Shown in pieces: positions 26,280 through 34,171 of a stretch of 64,000 bases of DNA (the stretch's first letter is position 1; every line of letters begins with the position of its first letter). Origin of the DNA: Streptomyces sp. AV19 (GTDB taxonomy: Bacteria > Actinomycetota > Actinomycetes > Streptomycetales > Streptomycetaceae). Location: contig NZ_JAEAMR010000016.1 of NCBI RefSeq assembly GCF_015999245.1, forward strand, positions 62,001-126,000. Direction: 5' to 3'. The notes beneath the pieces are model-generated. The model searched no databases and was not told where the DNA came from. It saw only the letters and a list, made by a program, of their open reading frames with translations. A program made the translations under genes and the position numbers.

Positions 26280-28169
26280 TCATGGCACGACTGCCGTCGC
26301 CCGACGGCTTCCCCCGGGCGACGTCACGCAGGCGCAGGGCTCGTCCGCGTCCGGGCTCTCGGCGGCCAGTGCTTCGGCCAACGACGCCGTCGCGGCGTCC
26401 AGTTCGGCGAAGTAGCGGTCCATGGACGTCCCGGGCACCGGGCGCAGGACCAGGTCGAGCACCGGGACCGTACGGCCGCTCTTCTCGCAGGTCAGGTCGG
26501 CCCGGCCGGCCACCGCCTCGACCGTCGGCGGGAGGAGGGGCGTGACCGCGTGGACCACCCGGCACAGCGCGGCGGCGACGGCGGCGTACTCGTGGCGGTC
26601 GCGGGGCAGCAGGCCGACCCTGCGCGGCACGGGGGCGAGAGTGGTGCCCTCGTACGCGTGCCCTGCGCAGCTGTCGTACGTCACGCAGCCCCACTGCCGG
26701 GTGCAGGCGGCCACCAGGGGCTTGGCGCCCGGTTCGATCGCCTGCTCCCACAGCGGGTGGTGCGGATCGAGGTCGTCGGCCTCGTGGACCCCGGGAAGGC
26801 CGGCGGTGTTGATGTTCCCGTGCTCGCCGACGCGCAACCGGACGTCCGGGCGGGGCATGCGGGGATCGTGCCAGCGGGCGAGGAAGCCCTCGACGTCCGC
26901 CATGGAGTTGGGCCGGCGCGGGCGCCACCGCAGGGTGCGGCACCGGGCGCCCCGGGGAGCGGAGGGCTGGGCGAGCAGGGCCGCGATGCCGTCGACCAGG
27001 CGCATGCGGTGGTCGCAGTAGGCGTCCTGGCCCCCCGCCAGGTCGTAGCGCCATCGTGTGGCCACGCAGCCGCCGCCGCAGGTGTCCCGGTAGTCGCAGG
27101 TCGTGCAGCGCTCCATGAGGGATCTGCCCTGCTGGAGCAGGCGGGAGGAGCGCTGGGCCCCGGCCACGGCGTGCTGGTCGCGGGTCTCGTGCAGGAGCGT
27201 CAATCGCGCCTGGGGCCAGGGGAGTTCGTCGCAGCTGCCGAGGCGGCCGTCCGGGTAGAGGGTGAAGACGTGGTCGCACTTCAGGTCGGAGAAGTGGCAG
27301 AAGCCGGTGTCCAGCCCCTTCAGCCGGCGGATGGCGGACACGACCGGTTCGAGTTTCAGGCGGGAGAAGTGGCCCGCGGAGATCCAGTGGGCGGCCGCCG
27401 CCAGGACGAAGTCCGCGTACTCGGAGGGGCGGATCGCCCAGTTCGGCGCCTTGTCCCCGGCGACGTTGGCCTGTTGCAGCAGCCGGCTTGCGGCCGTGCG
27501 GCGTCCCGCGGACGCGGTGCCGCGCCGGACCGCGGAGTCGAAGCACGGTACGAAGCTCACCGAGTCCACCGATCCGAAGCCGGCGATGTGGTCCAGGACG
27601 GCCTCGGCCCGCCCCAGTACGGCCGGGGTGACCGCGGCGATCACCCCGGCGCGGCGGCCGCGTTCGGCCAGCAGGCGCAGGGCGGCGGCCACCCGGGGAT
27701 AGACCGGCTCGCCGTCGTAGCCCACCCGCCAGGCGTTGCCCCGGGCGTCCCCGTCCAGGGAGACGCCGATCCGGATGCCCGGGCAGAGCTCGTCGAAGAG
27801 GTCGAGCCAGGCGTCGTCCAGCAGGACGCCATTGGTCTGCAGGTTCACCCGGACGACCGAGGGCTGGCGGGCCAGTTCCGTCAGGATGTCCGCCATCTGT
27901 TCCCTGCCCACGGTGAGCGGCTCGCCGCCGTGGAGTTCGACGGCCAGCGGCCGGCCGTGGAAGATCCGGGCGAGGTCGCGTACTTGGCCCGGTCCTATAC
28001 GGGCTCCCCCCGGCGCCTCCTTGCGTTTCTCGTAGCAGTAGAGGCAGTCGATGTCACAGGTCTCGCCGCGCAATTTCATGATGACGGACACGGCGTTCGT
28101 ACTGTCCTCCGGTACGAGGCTGCGGTACATCCGCTCGATCTTCTCGTCGCGAGTGGTGGCGTGGTCCAT
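26280..28169 (-). CDS. Radical SAM/SPASM peptide maturase with extra C-terminal domain
   Basis: Start ATG 28169 behind GGGAGGCGAACG gives 629 residues; an upstream in-frame start has no ribosome site. The radical SAM cluster motif is C38-x3-C42-x2-C45 (CDIDCLYC), followed by HGGEPL. A SPASM region around 330-410 supplies many cysteines (GFCHFSDLKC, GSCDELPW, CTTCDYRDTCGGGC, YC), enough for auxiliary clusters. From about 425 to the end there is an additional domain with WGCVTYDSCAGHAYEG and RRVGLLPRDRHEY that I do not recognise from classic SPASM maturases. It is the first gene of the minus arm, divergent from the methyltransferase operon. Role: crosslinking or other radical modification of the adjacent 48-residue peptide. 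Confidence 0.9.
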   Translation of the reverse strand: MDHATTRDEKIERMYRSLVPEDSTNAVSVIMKLRGETCDIDCLYCYEKRKEAPGGARIGPGQVRDLARIFHGRPLAVELHGGEPLTVGREQMADILTELARQPSVVRVNLQTNGVLLDDAWLDLFDELCPGIRIGVSLDGDARGNAWRVGYDGEPVYPRVAAALRLLAERGRRAGVIAAVTPAVLGRAEAVLDHIAGFGSVDSVSFVPCFDSAVRRGTASAGRRTAASRLLQQANVAGDKAPNWAIRPSEYADFVLAAAAHWISAGHFSRLKLEPVVSAIRRLKGLDTGFCHFSDLKCDHVFTLYPDGRLGSCDELPWPQARLTLLHETRDQHAVAGAQRSSRLLQQGRSLMERCTTCDYRDTCGGGCVATRWRYDLAGGQDAYCDHRMRLVDGIAALLAQPSAPRGARCRTLRWRPRRPNSMADVEGFLARWHDPRMPRPDVRLRVGEHGNINTAGLPGVHEADDLDPHHPLWEQAIEPGAKPLVAACTRQWGCVTYDSCAGHAYEGTTLAPVPRRVGLLPRDRHEYAAVAAALCRVVHAVTPLLPPTVEAVAGRADLTCEKSGRTVPVLDLVLRPVPGTSMDRYFAELDAATASLAEALAAESPDADEPCACVTSPGGSRRATAVVP

Positions 28170-28559
28170 CGTTCGCCTCCCTGCACGGCTGGGAGAAGCG
28201 GTGCGCGCCGGTCCGGGAAAGGTCACGGAACTGCCGGTGATCAGGCAGCCCTTGGGGGGTGAGATCCACAAAGGTGATCCGTGGGTACAGGACGGGCCGA
28301 CCCTAGATCAATGTAGGCACCATGTAGATATTCCGTCAGTGAGCGTTCCGGACAACCGTGGCCCCTGGCCGGCCTCGTCACCGCAGGCGGCAAGGGCCGG
28401 ATCATGGCGGTTTCGCGCCGGACGGTTCACTGGACAGAGAACAGGCGTTTTCGCCGGGCCCGTTGACGAGGAGGCCGCGAGGCCCTCTTCCGCTCGCCGG
28501 ATACCGCGCCTACGCTGCTGAGGATCGAGCCGACGACACCGGTCGTGAGGGGAAACTCC
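28170..28559. promoter_or_regulatory. Divergent promoter region of the RiPP locus
   Basis: 390 bp separate the maturase start (leftward) from the methyltransferase start (rightward). No gene is seen. The region is locally A/T-richer around 28305-28340 than its surroundings, as expected for promoters, and contains the heptamer repeats at 28311-28328. Both arms are therefore probably controlled from here. Confidence 0.65.
28311..28328 (+). promoter_or_regulatory. SARP-type heptamer direct repeats
   Basis: ATGTAGG and ATGTAGA are separated by CACC, an 11-bp period, the geometry recognised by SARP activators on one face of the helix. A full SARP-STAND regulator is encoded at 46497 in this window, but a link is only a guess. 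Confidence 0.4.
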
Positions 28560-29222
28560 ATGGCGCGCCTGTCCGTTTCCAACTCGGTGATCTACGATCT
28601 CGCGGCCGAGAACCCGAACATGTCGGACCTGGACCGGCTCACGAATCTCTACTGGGCGCTGTGTTCCGTGGTGCGTTCGGGAACACCGGGCGACGTGGTG
28701 GAGCTGGGATGCAATGCCGGGCGCACCAGCGTTCTGCTGGAAATGGTCCTGGAGGCCGAGGGCGCGGACCGCACGCTTCACCTCTACGACTCGTTCGACG
28801 GCCTTCCGGCCCCCTCGGAGGCGGACCGCTACCTCAAGCAGGGCGACTGCAGGGCGACCGAGGCGGACGTCCTGGCCACCTTCGAGCGCTGGAACCTGCG
28901 GCCGCCCCGGGTGCACGCGGGCTGGTTCGAGGAGACGCTGCCGCGGCACCTGCCGGACCGCGTGGCCTTCGCCTACCTCGACGGCGACTTCTACGAATCG
29001 ATCCGCACCGGCCTCGCGCACGTCTGGCCCCGGCTGTCCGCCGGCGGCTCCCTCCTGGTGGACGACTACTGCGACCGGGAGCTCAGCCCCCGGGCCTGGG
29101 ACGGTCTGCCCGGGGTGAAGAAGGCGTGCGACGACTTCTTCGCCGACGTCCCGGCGAGCCGCCGCGTACTGGTCGGCGTCGGCGACCTGGCCTTCGCCGA
29201 GTTCCGCAAACCCTCGGACTGA
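28560..29222 (+). CDS. TylF/MycF-like O-methyltransferase
   Basis: A 220-residue SAM-dependent class I methyltransferase from ATG 28560 behind GAGGGG. It shows VELGCNAGRTSVLLE (SAM site), LYDSFDGLP, YLDGDFYES and VDDYC, which in the macrocin O-methyltransferase family place Mg2+ and catalytic Asp residues, then GVKKACDDFF. These enzymes methylate sugar or other hydroxyls. In this locus a hydroxylated residue of the peptide is a reasonable target (inference). First gene of the rightward operon; 27 bp to the oxygenase. Confidence 0.88.
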   Translation: MARLSVSNSVIYDLAAENPNMSDLDRLTNLYWALCSVVRSGTPGDVVELGCNAGRTSVLLEMVLEAEGADRTLHLYDSFDGLPAPSEADRYLKQGDCRATEADVLATFERWNLRPPRVHAGWFEETLPRHLPDRVAFAYLDGDFYESIRTGLAHVWPRLSAGGSLLVDDYCDRELSPRAWDGLPGVKKACDDFFADVPASRRVLVGVGDLAFAEFRKPSD

Positions 29223-29249
29223 GGCCGCGGGCGAGGAGAGGACGCGGAC

Positions 29250-29918
29250 ATGCTGCACGACTCCGTGAAGATCGGAAGCGTCGAGGAACTCCTCGGCCCC
29301 GAGCACATCGCCCATCTGAGCGCCCGCATCGCCCAGGAGTTGGGGAACGGTGCCGCATTCGACGTCACGGGCCGGAAGCGGTCGGTGCACTCGCTCGCGG
29401 GCGAGGACCTGGCACGGGTCAAGGAGGTGTACGAGCCGCGCGGCAGGATCGAATACGACGAACTTCCCGTGGACATCACGGAGTTGCTCGACAGCGCCGT
29501 CGACCGTCGAATGGACGAATTGCGCAGGGTCTTTCCCAGCGCGCGGCGCTCCATGGACTGGCTGTACGTCGAATACGGAGCCGGCCAGTACGTCACGCCG
29601 CACATCGACTACCCGTTCAACGAGATAGCCCCGGAACGGCCCAAGGTGGCGGCCATAGGGATCGTCCTGAGCGAGGCGGATTCCGGTGGTGAGTTCTTCG
29701 TCGAGACCGGAGGCGGAGGATCGCTGTGGAACGAGGACGGCAGCGTCAAGGAGAACGCGACCCTGCACAGCCCGTGGTTCGCCGCCATGCGGCGCACCCG
29801 CTGGCGCGTCACCTGCCGGGCGGGCGACGCGCTGTGCTGGGGAACCCAACTCGTCCACGGCACCGAGCCGGTGACGTCCGGCAGAACCGGCAAGTTCATC
29901 GGATTCCTCGGTTCCTGA
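29250..29918 (+). CDS. 2-oxoglutarate/Fe(II) dioxygenase, prolyl-hydroxylase-like
   Basis: A 222-residue protein with GAGGAGAGGA upstream of ATG 29250. The iron triad is HID (His118, Asp120) and distal His203 in LVHGTEP, and Arg212 is placed to bind 2-oxoglutarate. The cupin region includes YVEYGAGQYVTPHIDYPFN and GGEFFVETGG, the pattern of prolyl-4-hydroxylase-type enzymes. It probably hydroxylates a residue or side chain in the locus product. It sits tightly between the methyltransferase and an unknown gene, so co-transcription is likely. Confidence 0.85.
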   Translation: MLHDSVKIGSVEELLGPEHIAHLSARIAQELGNGAAFDVTGRKRSVHSLAGEDLARVKEVYEPRGRIEYDELPVDITELLDSAVDRRMDELRRVFPSARRSMDWLYVEYGAGQYVTPHIDYPFNEIAPERPKVAAIGIVLSEADSGGEFFVETGGGGSLWNEDGSVKENATLHSPWFAAMRRTRWRVTCRAGDALCWGTQLVHGTEPVTSGRTGKFIGFLGS

Positions 29919-29948
29919 GCCACCCGACCCCGGAGGTGCGGAGAACCC

Positions 29949-30800
29949 GTGGCGACCGCCTTTCCCTATTTCCCCTCCCAGGACTTCCGCGGTGACCGGC
30001 TGACCCGGCCCGTGGCCGAGCGCAACGCCCGTCGCTCCCGTGGTGTCGCGGGTCGCGTGACCTGGGCGCATTCCCTCTGGATCGACCCCGAGCTGGAACG
30101 GCTGTACGGCGGCGACCGGCACGACCCCGACGTCAACCGCGACCGGGCGCTACGGCTCGGCGCCGCGCGCCTCGGCCCGTCGGCCCCGCGGCCCCTGCCC
30201 TCGCTGGTCTCCACCTCCCGGACCTTTCTGTCCCGGGTGACCGCCGTGGCCGGGGGCGACCCGGAGGACGAAGCCTTCGACCTGATCCGGCGGACGCACA
30301 GCGGATACCTCTGCGAACTGGCGATCGGCGTCATCCGCTCCGCCCCGGAAACGAAGGAAGTGCCGGAGAGCCGGACGCCGTTCACCGCCGCCGTCCCGCG
30401 CGGTGAGCCCGTCTCCCGCGCGGCGGGCCTCCTGGCGTCCACGGCCCGCGAACTCCTCGCCCAGTGGTACGACGCCCACCGCCGGGCACACGGAGACGCG
30501 GACGCCTCCGCCCTGCCGCCCCCGGACTGGGCACACGGCGTCTTCGCCGCCTCCGTGCGCCACGAGTTCTGCCGCAGGGTGTGCGAAGAGCCCGGTTTCA
30601 CGGACGGACAGCGGCAGGAGGCCGCGGTGCTGATGGCGGAGGCCGCCGACGCGCTGCCCCCTCCCTCGGTGCTGCGGGAGAACCTGCCCGGCGGCGTGCA
30701 GGGTTCCGTCGTCAACGAATTGCTGTCGCTGTCCTATCCCCTGTGGGACCGGGTGCGGTTCTGTCTCGATTCCCCCTTCGACGGGCTCAGGTCGCTGTAG
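29949..30800 (+). CDS. Unknown protein of the RiPP plus arm
   Basis: A 283-residue protein from GTG 29949, 30 bp after the oxygenase. I do not recognise the family. It is soluble, mostly helical and rich in Arg, Ala and Pro, with no signal peptide or membrane segment. Notable stretches are WAHSLWIDPELERLYGGDRHDPDVNRDRA near the N-terminus and RHEFCRRVCEEPGF with paired cysteines near residue 205. The last codons RSL-stop lie in a 13-bp tandem repeat. Given its position it may be a substrate-binding partner or scaffold; nothing in the sequence shows catalysis. Confidence 0.7.
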   Translation: MATAFPYFPSQDFRGDRLTRPVAERNARRSRGVAGRVTWAHSLWIDPELERLYGGDRHDPDVNRDRALRLGAARLGPSAPRPLPSLVSTSRTFLSRVTAVAGGDPEDEAFDLIRRTHSGYLCELAIGVIRSAPETKEVPESRTPFTAAVPRGEPVSRAAGLLASTARELLAQWYDAHRRAHGDADASALPPPDWAHGVFAASVRHEFCRRVCEEPGFTDGQRQEAAVLMAEAADALPPPSVLRENLPGGVQGSVVNELLSLSYPLWDRVRFCLDSPFDGLRSL

Positions 30801-30826
30801 CGGGTCGCTGTAGCAGGTCGCTGTGG
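30788..30826 (+). repeat. Three 13-bp tandem repeats across a stop codon
   Basis: Units 30788-30800, 30801-30813 and 30814-30826 share GGTCGCTGT. The first contains the last codons and TAG of the unknown gene; the others lie in the spacer before the nucleotide-kinase-like gene. Confidence 0.9.
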
Positions 30827-30851
30827 AGAGAAGCGGTGAAAGGCGGAGAAC

Positions 30852-31574
30852 ATGCGGCGAACGCTGTCGGGCAGGCGGACGCCCGCCCGTACCGGTGCCG
30901 ACGGCGGGGCACGCTTCGCGGAAGGCCGGCGGTTCCCCTATGTCGCCCTGGAAGGGCTCAACGGGGCGGGCAAGTCGACGCTCAGGAACAGCCTGGAGAA
31001 GTCCTTCTGGGCCCTGGGCATGAACGTCTACACCATCGGCCAGCACTCCTGGCAGTCCCCCGGTGCCGCGCGCGTCATCCTGGACGTCAAGGAACGTCGT
31101 CGCGCACACCCACCCGAGCGCATCCAACTGGCGTATCTCGACGACCGCAGGACCCAGGGCGAGCACATCCTGGCGCGGGTGCTCCAGGAGGTCCCGGTCA
31201 TCGGCGACCGTTCCCTGGTCAGTGACATCGTGTACCTCCAGGCCCTGGACGGCATCCCCGCCGCGGAGACCTTCGCCCTCTACCGCCGCCACGGGGTGTA
31301 CCTGCCCGATCTCGTGATCCACGTGGACGTCCCGCCGGAGACCGCGCTGGCCAACCTCGCCGGGCGCGAGCGGCAGCGCAAACCGCACGAGAACCCCCGG
31401 CACATGCGGGAACTGGCGGAAACCTACGAATCGGTGCTCTGGGGGAAGAGCGTGGAGGGTCTTCCGCCCGTCCTCCGCCACCGGCCCGCGATCGCCGCCG
31501 ACGGCACGTCGTACACGGACCCGGCGGACGACATCGCGGGGCGCGCGTTCGTCGCGCTCGGCCTGGCCGACTGA
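30852..31574 (+). CDS. Thymidylate-kinase-like P-loop protein
   Basis: A 240-residue protein from ATG 30852 (GGCGGAGAAC before it). It has the dTMP-kinase layout: Walker A GLNGAGKST at 35-43, a DRS motif in VIGDRSLVSDIVYLQAL, VIHVDVPPETAL, and a lid-like RERQRKPHE. The N-terminal 28 residues are an extra basic tail. A second dTMP-kinase-like gene inside a biosynthetic locus is unexpected. It may phosphorylate a nucleotide, or have been recruited to phosphorylate a pathway intermediate; substrate not deducible. Confidence 0.8.
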   Translation: MRRTLSGRRTPARTGADGGARFAEGRRFPYVALEGLNGAGKSTLRNSLEKSFWALGMNVYTIGQHSWQSPGAARVILDVKERRRAHPPERIQLAYLDDRRTQGEHILARVLQEVPVIGDRSLVSDIVYLQALDGIPAAETFALYRRHGVYLPDLVIHVDVPPETALANLAGRERQRKPHENPRHMRELAETYESVLWGKSVEGLPPVLRHRPAIAADGTSYTDPADDIAGRAFVALGLAD

Positions 31575-31600
31575 TCACCGGACGCTATCCTTCCCTCTCC

Positions 31601-31652
31601 GTCCGCGGGGCCTCCCTGCTCGCGGGGCCTCCCCGTCCGCGGGGCCGCGGAC
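31601..31652. repeat. GC-rich direct repeats ending in a perfect inverted repeat
   Basis: Copies of CGCGGGGCCTCCC recur three times (last one incomplete). The array ends in GTCCGCGG-GG-CCGCGGAC (31635-31652), a perfect 8-bp inverted repeat, 22 bp before the next start codon. It may be an operator or transcript hairpin inside the plus operon. Confidence 0.8.
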
Positions 31653-31674
31653 GCGACAGAAGGGAAGCACCGGC

Positions 31675-32268
31675 ATGCACGGACCAGGTCAGGCGATCGT
31701 GCTCGTGGGGACCTCCGGGGCGGGCAAGAGCGCCACGGCGGCGGAGCTGCAGAAGATCCTTCCGGAGCCGTTCCTCGTCCTCGGGCTGGACACGTTCTTC
31801 GGCACCCTCCCGTTCCGCTGGACCAGCGAGGGCGAGAAGAGCGCCGAGGGGTTCTCCTACGTCCGCACCACCGAGGCCGACGGCCGGGTGCGGCTGCGGA
31901 TCGATTACGGGCCCGTGGGCGCGCGGCTGCTGGCCGGCATGCGCCACGCCGTCGTCGCCCTGCTGGAGGAGGGCAACAACGTCATCGTCGACGAGATGCC
32001 GATCGACGCCTCGGTCGTGCCGGCCTGGCGCGCCGCCCTGGCGGGGCACCGCGTGCTGTGGGTGCGGGTGCACGCTCCGCTGACGGTTCTGGAGGCCAGG
32101 GAGGCGGAGCGGTTCCCGGAGAGGTTCCGCGGTCTCAGCAGGGGTCACTACGACGTGTGCGCCCAGGAGGGCGGCTTCGACCTTGTTGTCGACTCCTCCG
32201 AGCTGGAACCGGACGAGCGCGCGCGGCGCGTCGCCGCGGCCCTCGTACCGCGTCTGCGCGCCTGCTGA
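31675..32268 (+). CDS. Chloramphenicol-phosphotransferase-like kinase
   Basis: A 197-residue P-loop protein from ATG 31675 behind AAGGGAAG. Walker A is GTSGAGKS (12-19). LGLDTFF carries an Asp at the position of the catalytic base of chloramphenicol 3-O-phosphotransferase, followed by DEMPID and VRVHAPLTVLEAREAERF. CPT-like enzymes phosphorylate a primary hydroxyl of an antibiotic, giving self-resistance or a phosphorylated intermediate. In this locus it may phosphorylate the hydroxylated product, making export of an inactive form plausible (inference). It lies 30 bp before the exporter. Confidence 0.82.
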   Translation: MHGPGQAIVLVGTSGAGKSATAAELQKILPEPFLVLGLDTFFGTLPFRWTSEGEKSAEGFSYVRTTEADGRVRLRIDYGPVGARLLAGMRHAVVALLEEGNNVIVDEMPIDASVVPAWRAALAGHRVLWVRVHAPLTVLEAREAERFPERFRGLSRGHYDVCAQEGGFDLVVDSSELEPDERARRVAAALVPRLRAC

Positions 32269-32298
32269 CGCCGTGATCGTCCCCTGGCAGGTGGTCAG

Positions 32299-33513
32299 TT
32301 GACGTCCGGGACATGCTGCACGGCGCCGGAGCGGCCCCTCCGGCGCAACCGTGACTACCAGGTGTGGTGGTCGGGGGCGGTGGCGTCCAGCATCGGCAGC
32401 TGTCTGCTGACCGTGGCGCTGCCGCTGCTCGTCCTCGAGACCAGCGGCTCGGCGGCCCGGGCCGGTCTTGTCGCCGGTGCCGCGGCGATGGCGAAGTTCG
32501 CCGGCTCGTCGCCCGCCGGAATGCTGGTGGACCTCTGCCCCCGGCGGCCACTGCTGCTGCTCGCCTCCGCAGTCCAGTTGCTGGCGGCTGCCTCGATCCT
32601 CCTCGCGGAGTCGTCGGGACACGCCCGCCTGAGCCTCCTGATGGCGGCAGCGGCCGCGGAGGGCCTGGGCTACTCCGTCCACACGGCCGCCGAGTTGCCC
32701 CTCCTGCGCAGGATCGTGCCCGGGGCCCAGCACCGGTCCGCGCTCTCCCGGGAACAGGCGCGCAAGACGGCCGCGCAGCTGGTCGGCCCGCCGCTGGGCG
32801 GCCTGTTGTCCGCCTGGTCCCCCGCGGCGCCCTTCCTCGCCGCGGCCGCCTCCTTCGTGGGCATGACGGTCGCGGCCCTCGTCCTTCGCGTCCCCCTCGC
32901 ACCTGCCCACGACCGCGCACCGCGCAACCGCCCCCTGGCGGGGCTGCGTTACGTCTGCGACAGCCCCTGCCTGCGCTACATGGTGGTGTGGTTCGCCCTC
33001 GTCAACGGGGCGTTCGCCGGGCTGGGGCTGCTGCTCGTCGTTCTCTGCCACGACCGCGGCGCATCGGCGGCGTCGGTGGGCACCGCGCAGGGCGTCGGAT
33101 CGGCGGGGGCGGTCCTGGGAGCGCTGGCCTGCGAATGGCTGACGGCCCGGATGACCGGCGCGCAACTGCTCAAGGCGGCCTCCTGGATGCTGGTCGCCGG
33201 TGCGACCGCCATGGCCGTGCCCGCCGACGCGCCCGTCACCGGACTCGCCTACGCCGCCGCCCTGTTCCTCACTCCCGCGGTGAACGTCTCGTTCATGAAC
33301 CACCTGGTCGGAACGGTCCCGGAATCACTGACGGGACGGATCTCGATGACGGCCATGACGGCGGCGCGCAGCCTGACCTGGCTCTTCACCATGGGAGCCG
33401 GGGCCATGGCCGACTGGCGGGGCCCGCTGGCCCCCCTGTTCGCCCTCACGGGGCTGTTCCTGCTCCTCGCCTGCGCCAACCACGTGCGGGAGCCCGCGCC
33501 GGCCATGCGCTGA
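32299..33513 (+). CDS. MFS exporter (EntS-like), end of the RiPP plus arm
   Basis: A 404-residue membrane protein from TTG 32299 behind AGGTGG. It has ten to twelve hydrophobic segments with the MFS_3 pattern: RDYQVWWSGAVASSIGSCLLTVALPLLVLE, GMLVDLCPRR (motif A variant) and SREQARKTAAQLVGPPLGG. The enterobactin-exporter group moves peptides and siderophores out of the cell. As last gene after the kinase it is the probable product exporter. Confidence 0.9.
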   Translation: MTSGTCCTAPERPLRRNRDYQVWWSGAVASSIGSCLLTVALPLLVLETSGSAARAGLVAGAAAMAKFAGSSPAGMLVDLCPRRPLLLLASAVQLLAAASILLAESSGHARLSLLMAAAAAEGLGYSVHTAAELPLLRRIVPGAQHRSALSREQARKTAAQLVGPPLGGLLSAWSPAAPFLAAAASFVGMTVAALVLRVPLAPAHDRAPRNRPLAGLRYVCDSPCLRYMVVWFALVNGAFAGLGLLLVVLCHDRGASAASVGTAQGVGSAGAVLGALACEWLTARMTGAQLLKAASWMLVAGATAMAVPADAPVTGLAYAAALFLTPAVNVSFMNHLVGTVPESLTGRISMTAMTAARSLTWLFTMGAGAMADWRGPLAPLFALTGLFLLLACANHVREPAPAMR

Positions 33514-33704
33514 CTCCCGCTTCCCGCGGCGCTCCGGCTCCGGCCTCGCTCCCCGCCTGGCCGCACCGGGCCGCCGACTCCTGGACACCGCCCGGGCCAT
33601 CAGCAGGGACCAGGTGCCTCACAGCTCCTCCTGATCCCGCGTTTATCGCGCGGTGAACGGACCACGGGAAAGTGCTCCCGACCGACCGCGAAGGGAGCAC
33701 AACA

Positions 33705-34112
33705 ATGGCATCGGCACTCATGCGGCGCGCGGCCCTCGGCCTCGGGGCCCTGGCCATGGCCGGCTCGGCGCTCACGCTCACCGCCGGAAGCGCCTCGGCC
33801 GCCAGCGGCGGCGGCTGCGCCGGGGAGACCTGGAAGCAGGCGTGCGTCACGCAGGACGGCGGGACCGTCAAGTTCGAGGTGCACGGGCGTTTCGCCAACG
33901 CCGATCCGAACTGCCGGGTCGAGCTGGTGGCGATCGACGACACGACCGGCTGGGTCGAGCGGCACTTCAACGGTTCCTGCGCCCAGTTCGACGGCTACTG
34001 GAACCTGACCGACCCGTCCTCGGGCCACGCGTACAAGAGCGAGCTCCGCGTCTACTGGCGCGGCGGCGACCAGCCGTACGACTACGTCCAGAGCCCGGTC
34101 CTCCGGTGGTGA
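33705..34112 (+). CDS. Small secreted protein of unknown function
   Basis: A 135-residue protein from ATG 33705 (GAAGGGAG upstream). A clear signal peptide ends SASAAS. The mature part has about 95 residues with four cysteines, in GGGCAG, QACVT, PNCRV and GSCAQ, probably two disulfides. It has many aromatic residues and a beta-rich pattern ending in VYWRGGDQPYDYVQ. I do not recognise the family. The next gene is also secreted and begins 59 bp later. Confidence 0.75.
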   Translation: MASALMRRAALGLGALAMAGSALTLTAGSASAASGGGCAGETWKQACVTQDGGTVKFEVHGRFANADPNCRVELVAIDDTTGWVERHFNGSCAQFDGYWNLTDPSSGHAYKSELRVYWRGGDQPYDYVQSPVLRW

Positions 34113-34171
34113 GCGGGCGGTGACCGCCTGACAGCCGTCCCGTCCCCCCACCACCTCGTCCAGGAGGACCC

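Noticed and set aside
26004..26282. A second minus-strand frame starting at the maturase stop (ATGA overlap) and running through the precursor
   Set aside because: Composition is Arg/Pro/His-rich shadow coding and it continues antisense-like through the HExxH gene in the wrong frame; the 48-residue frame has the better ribosome site and composition.
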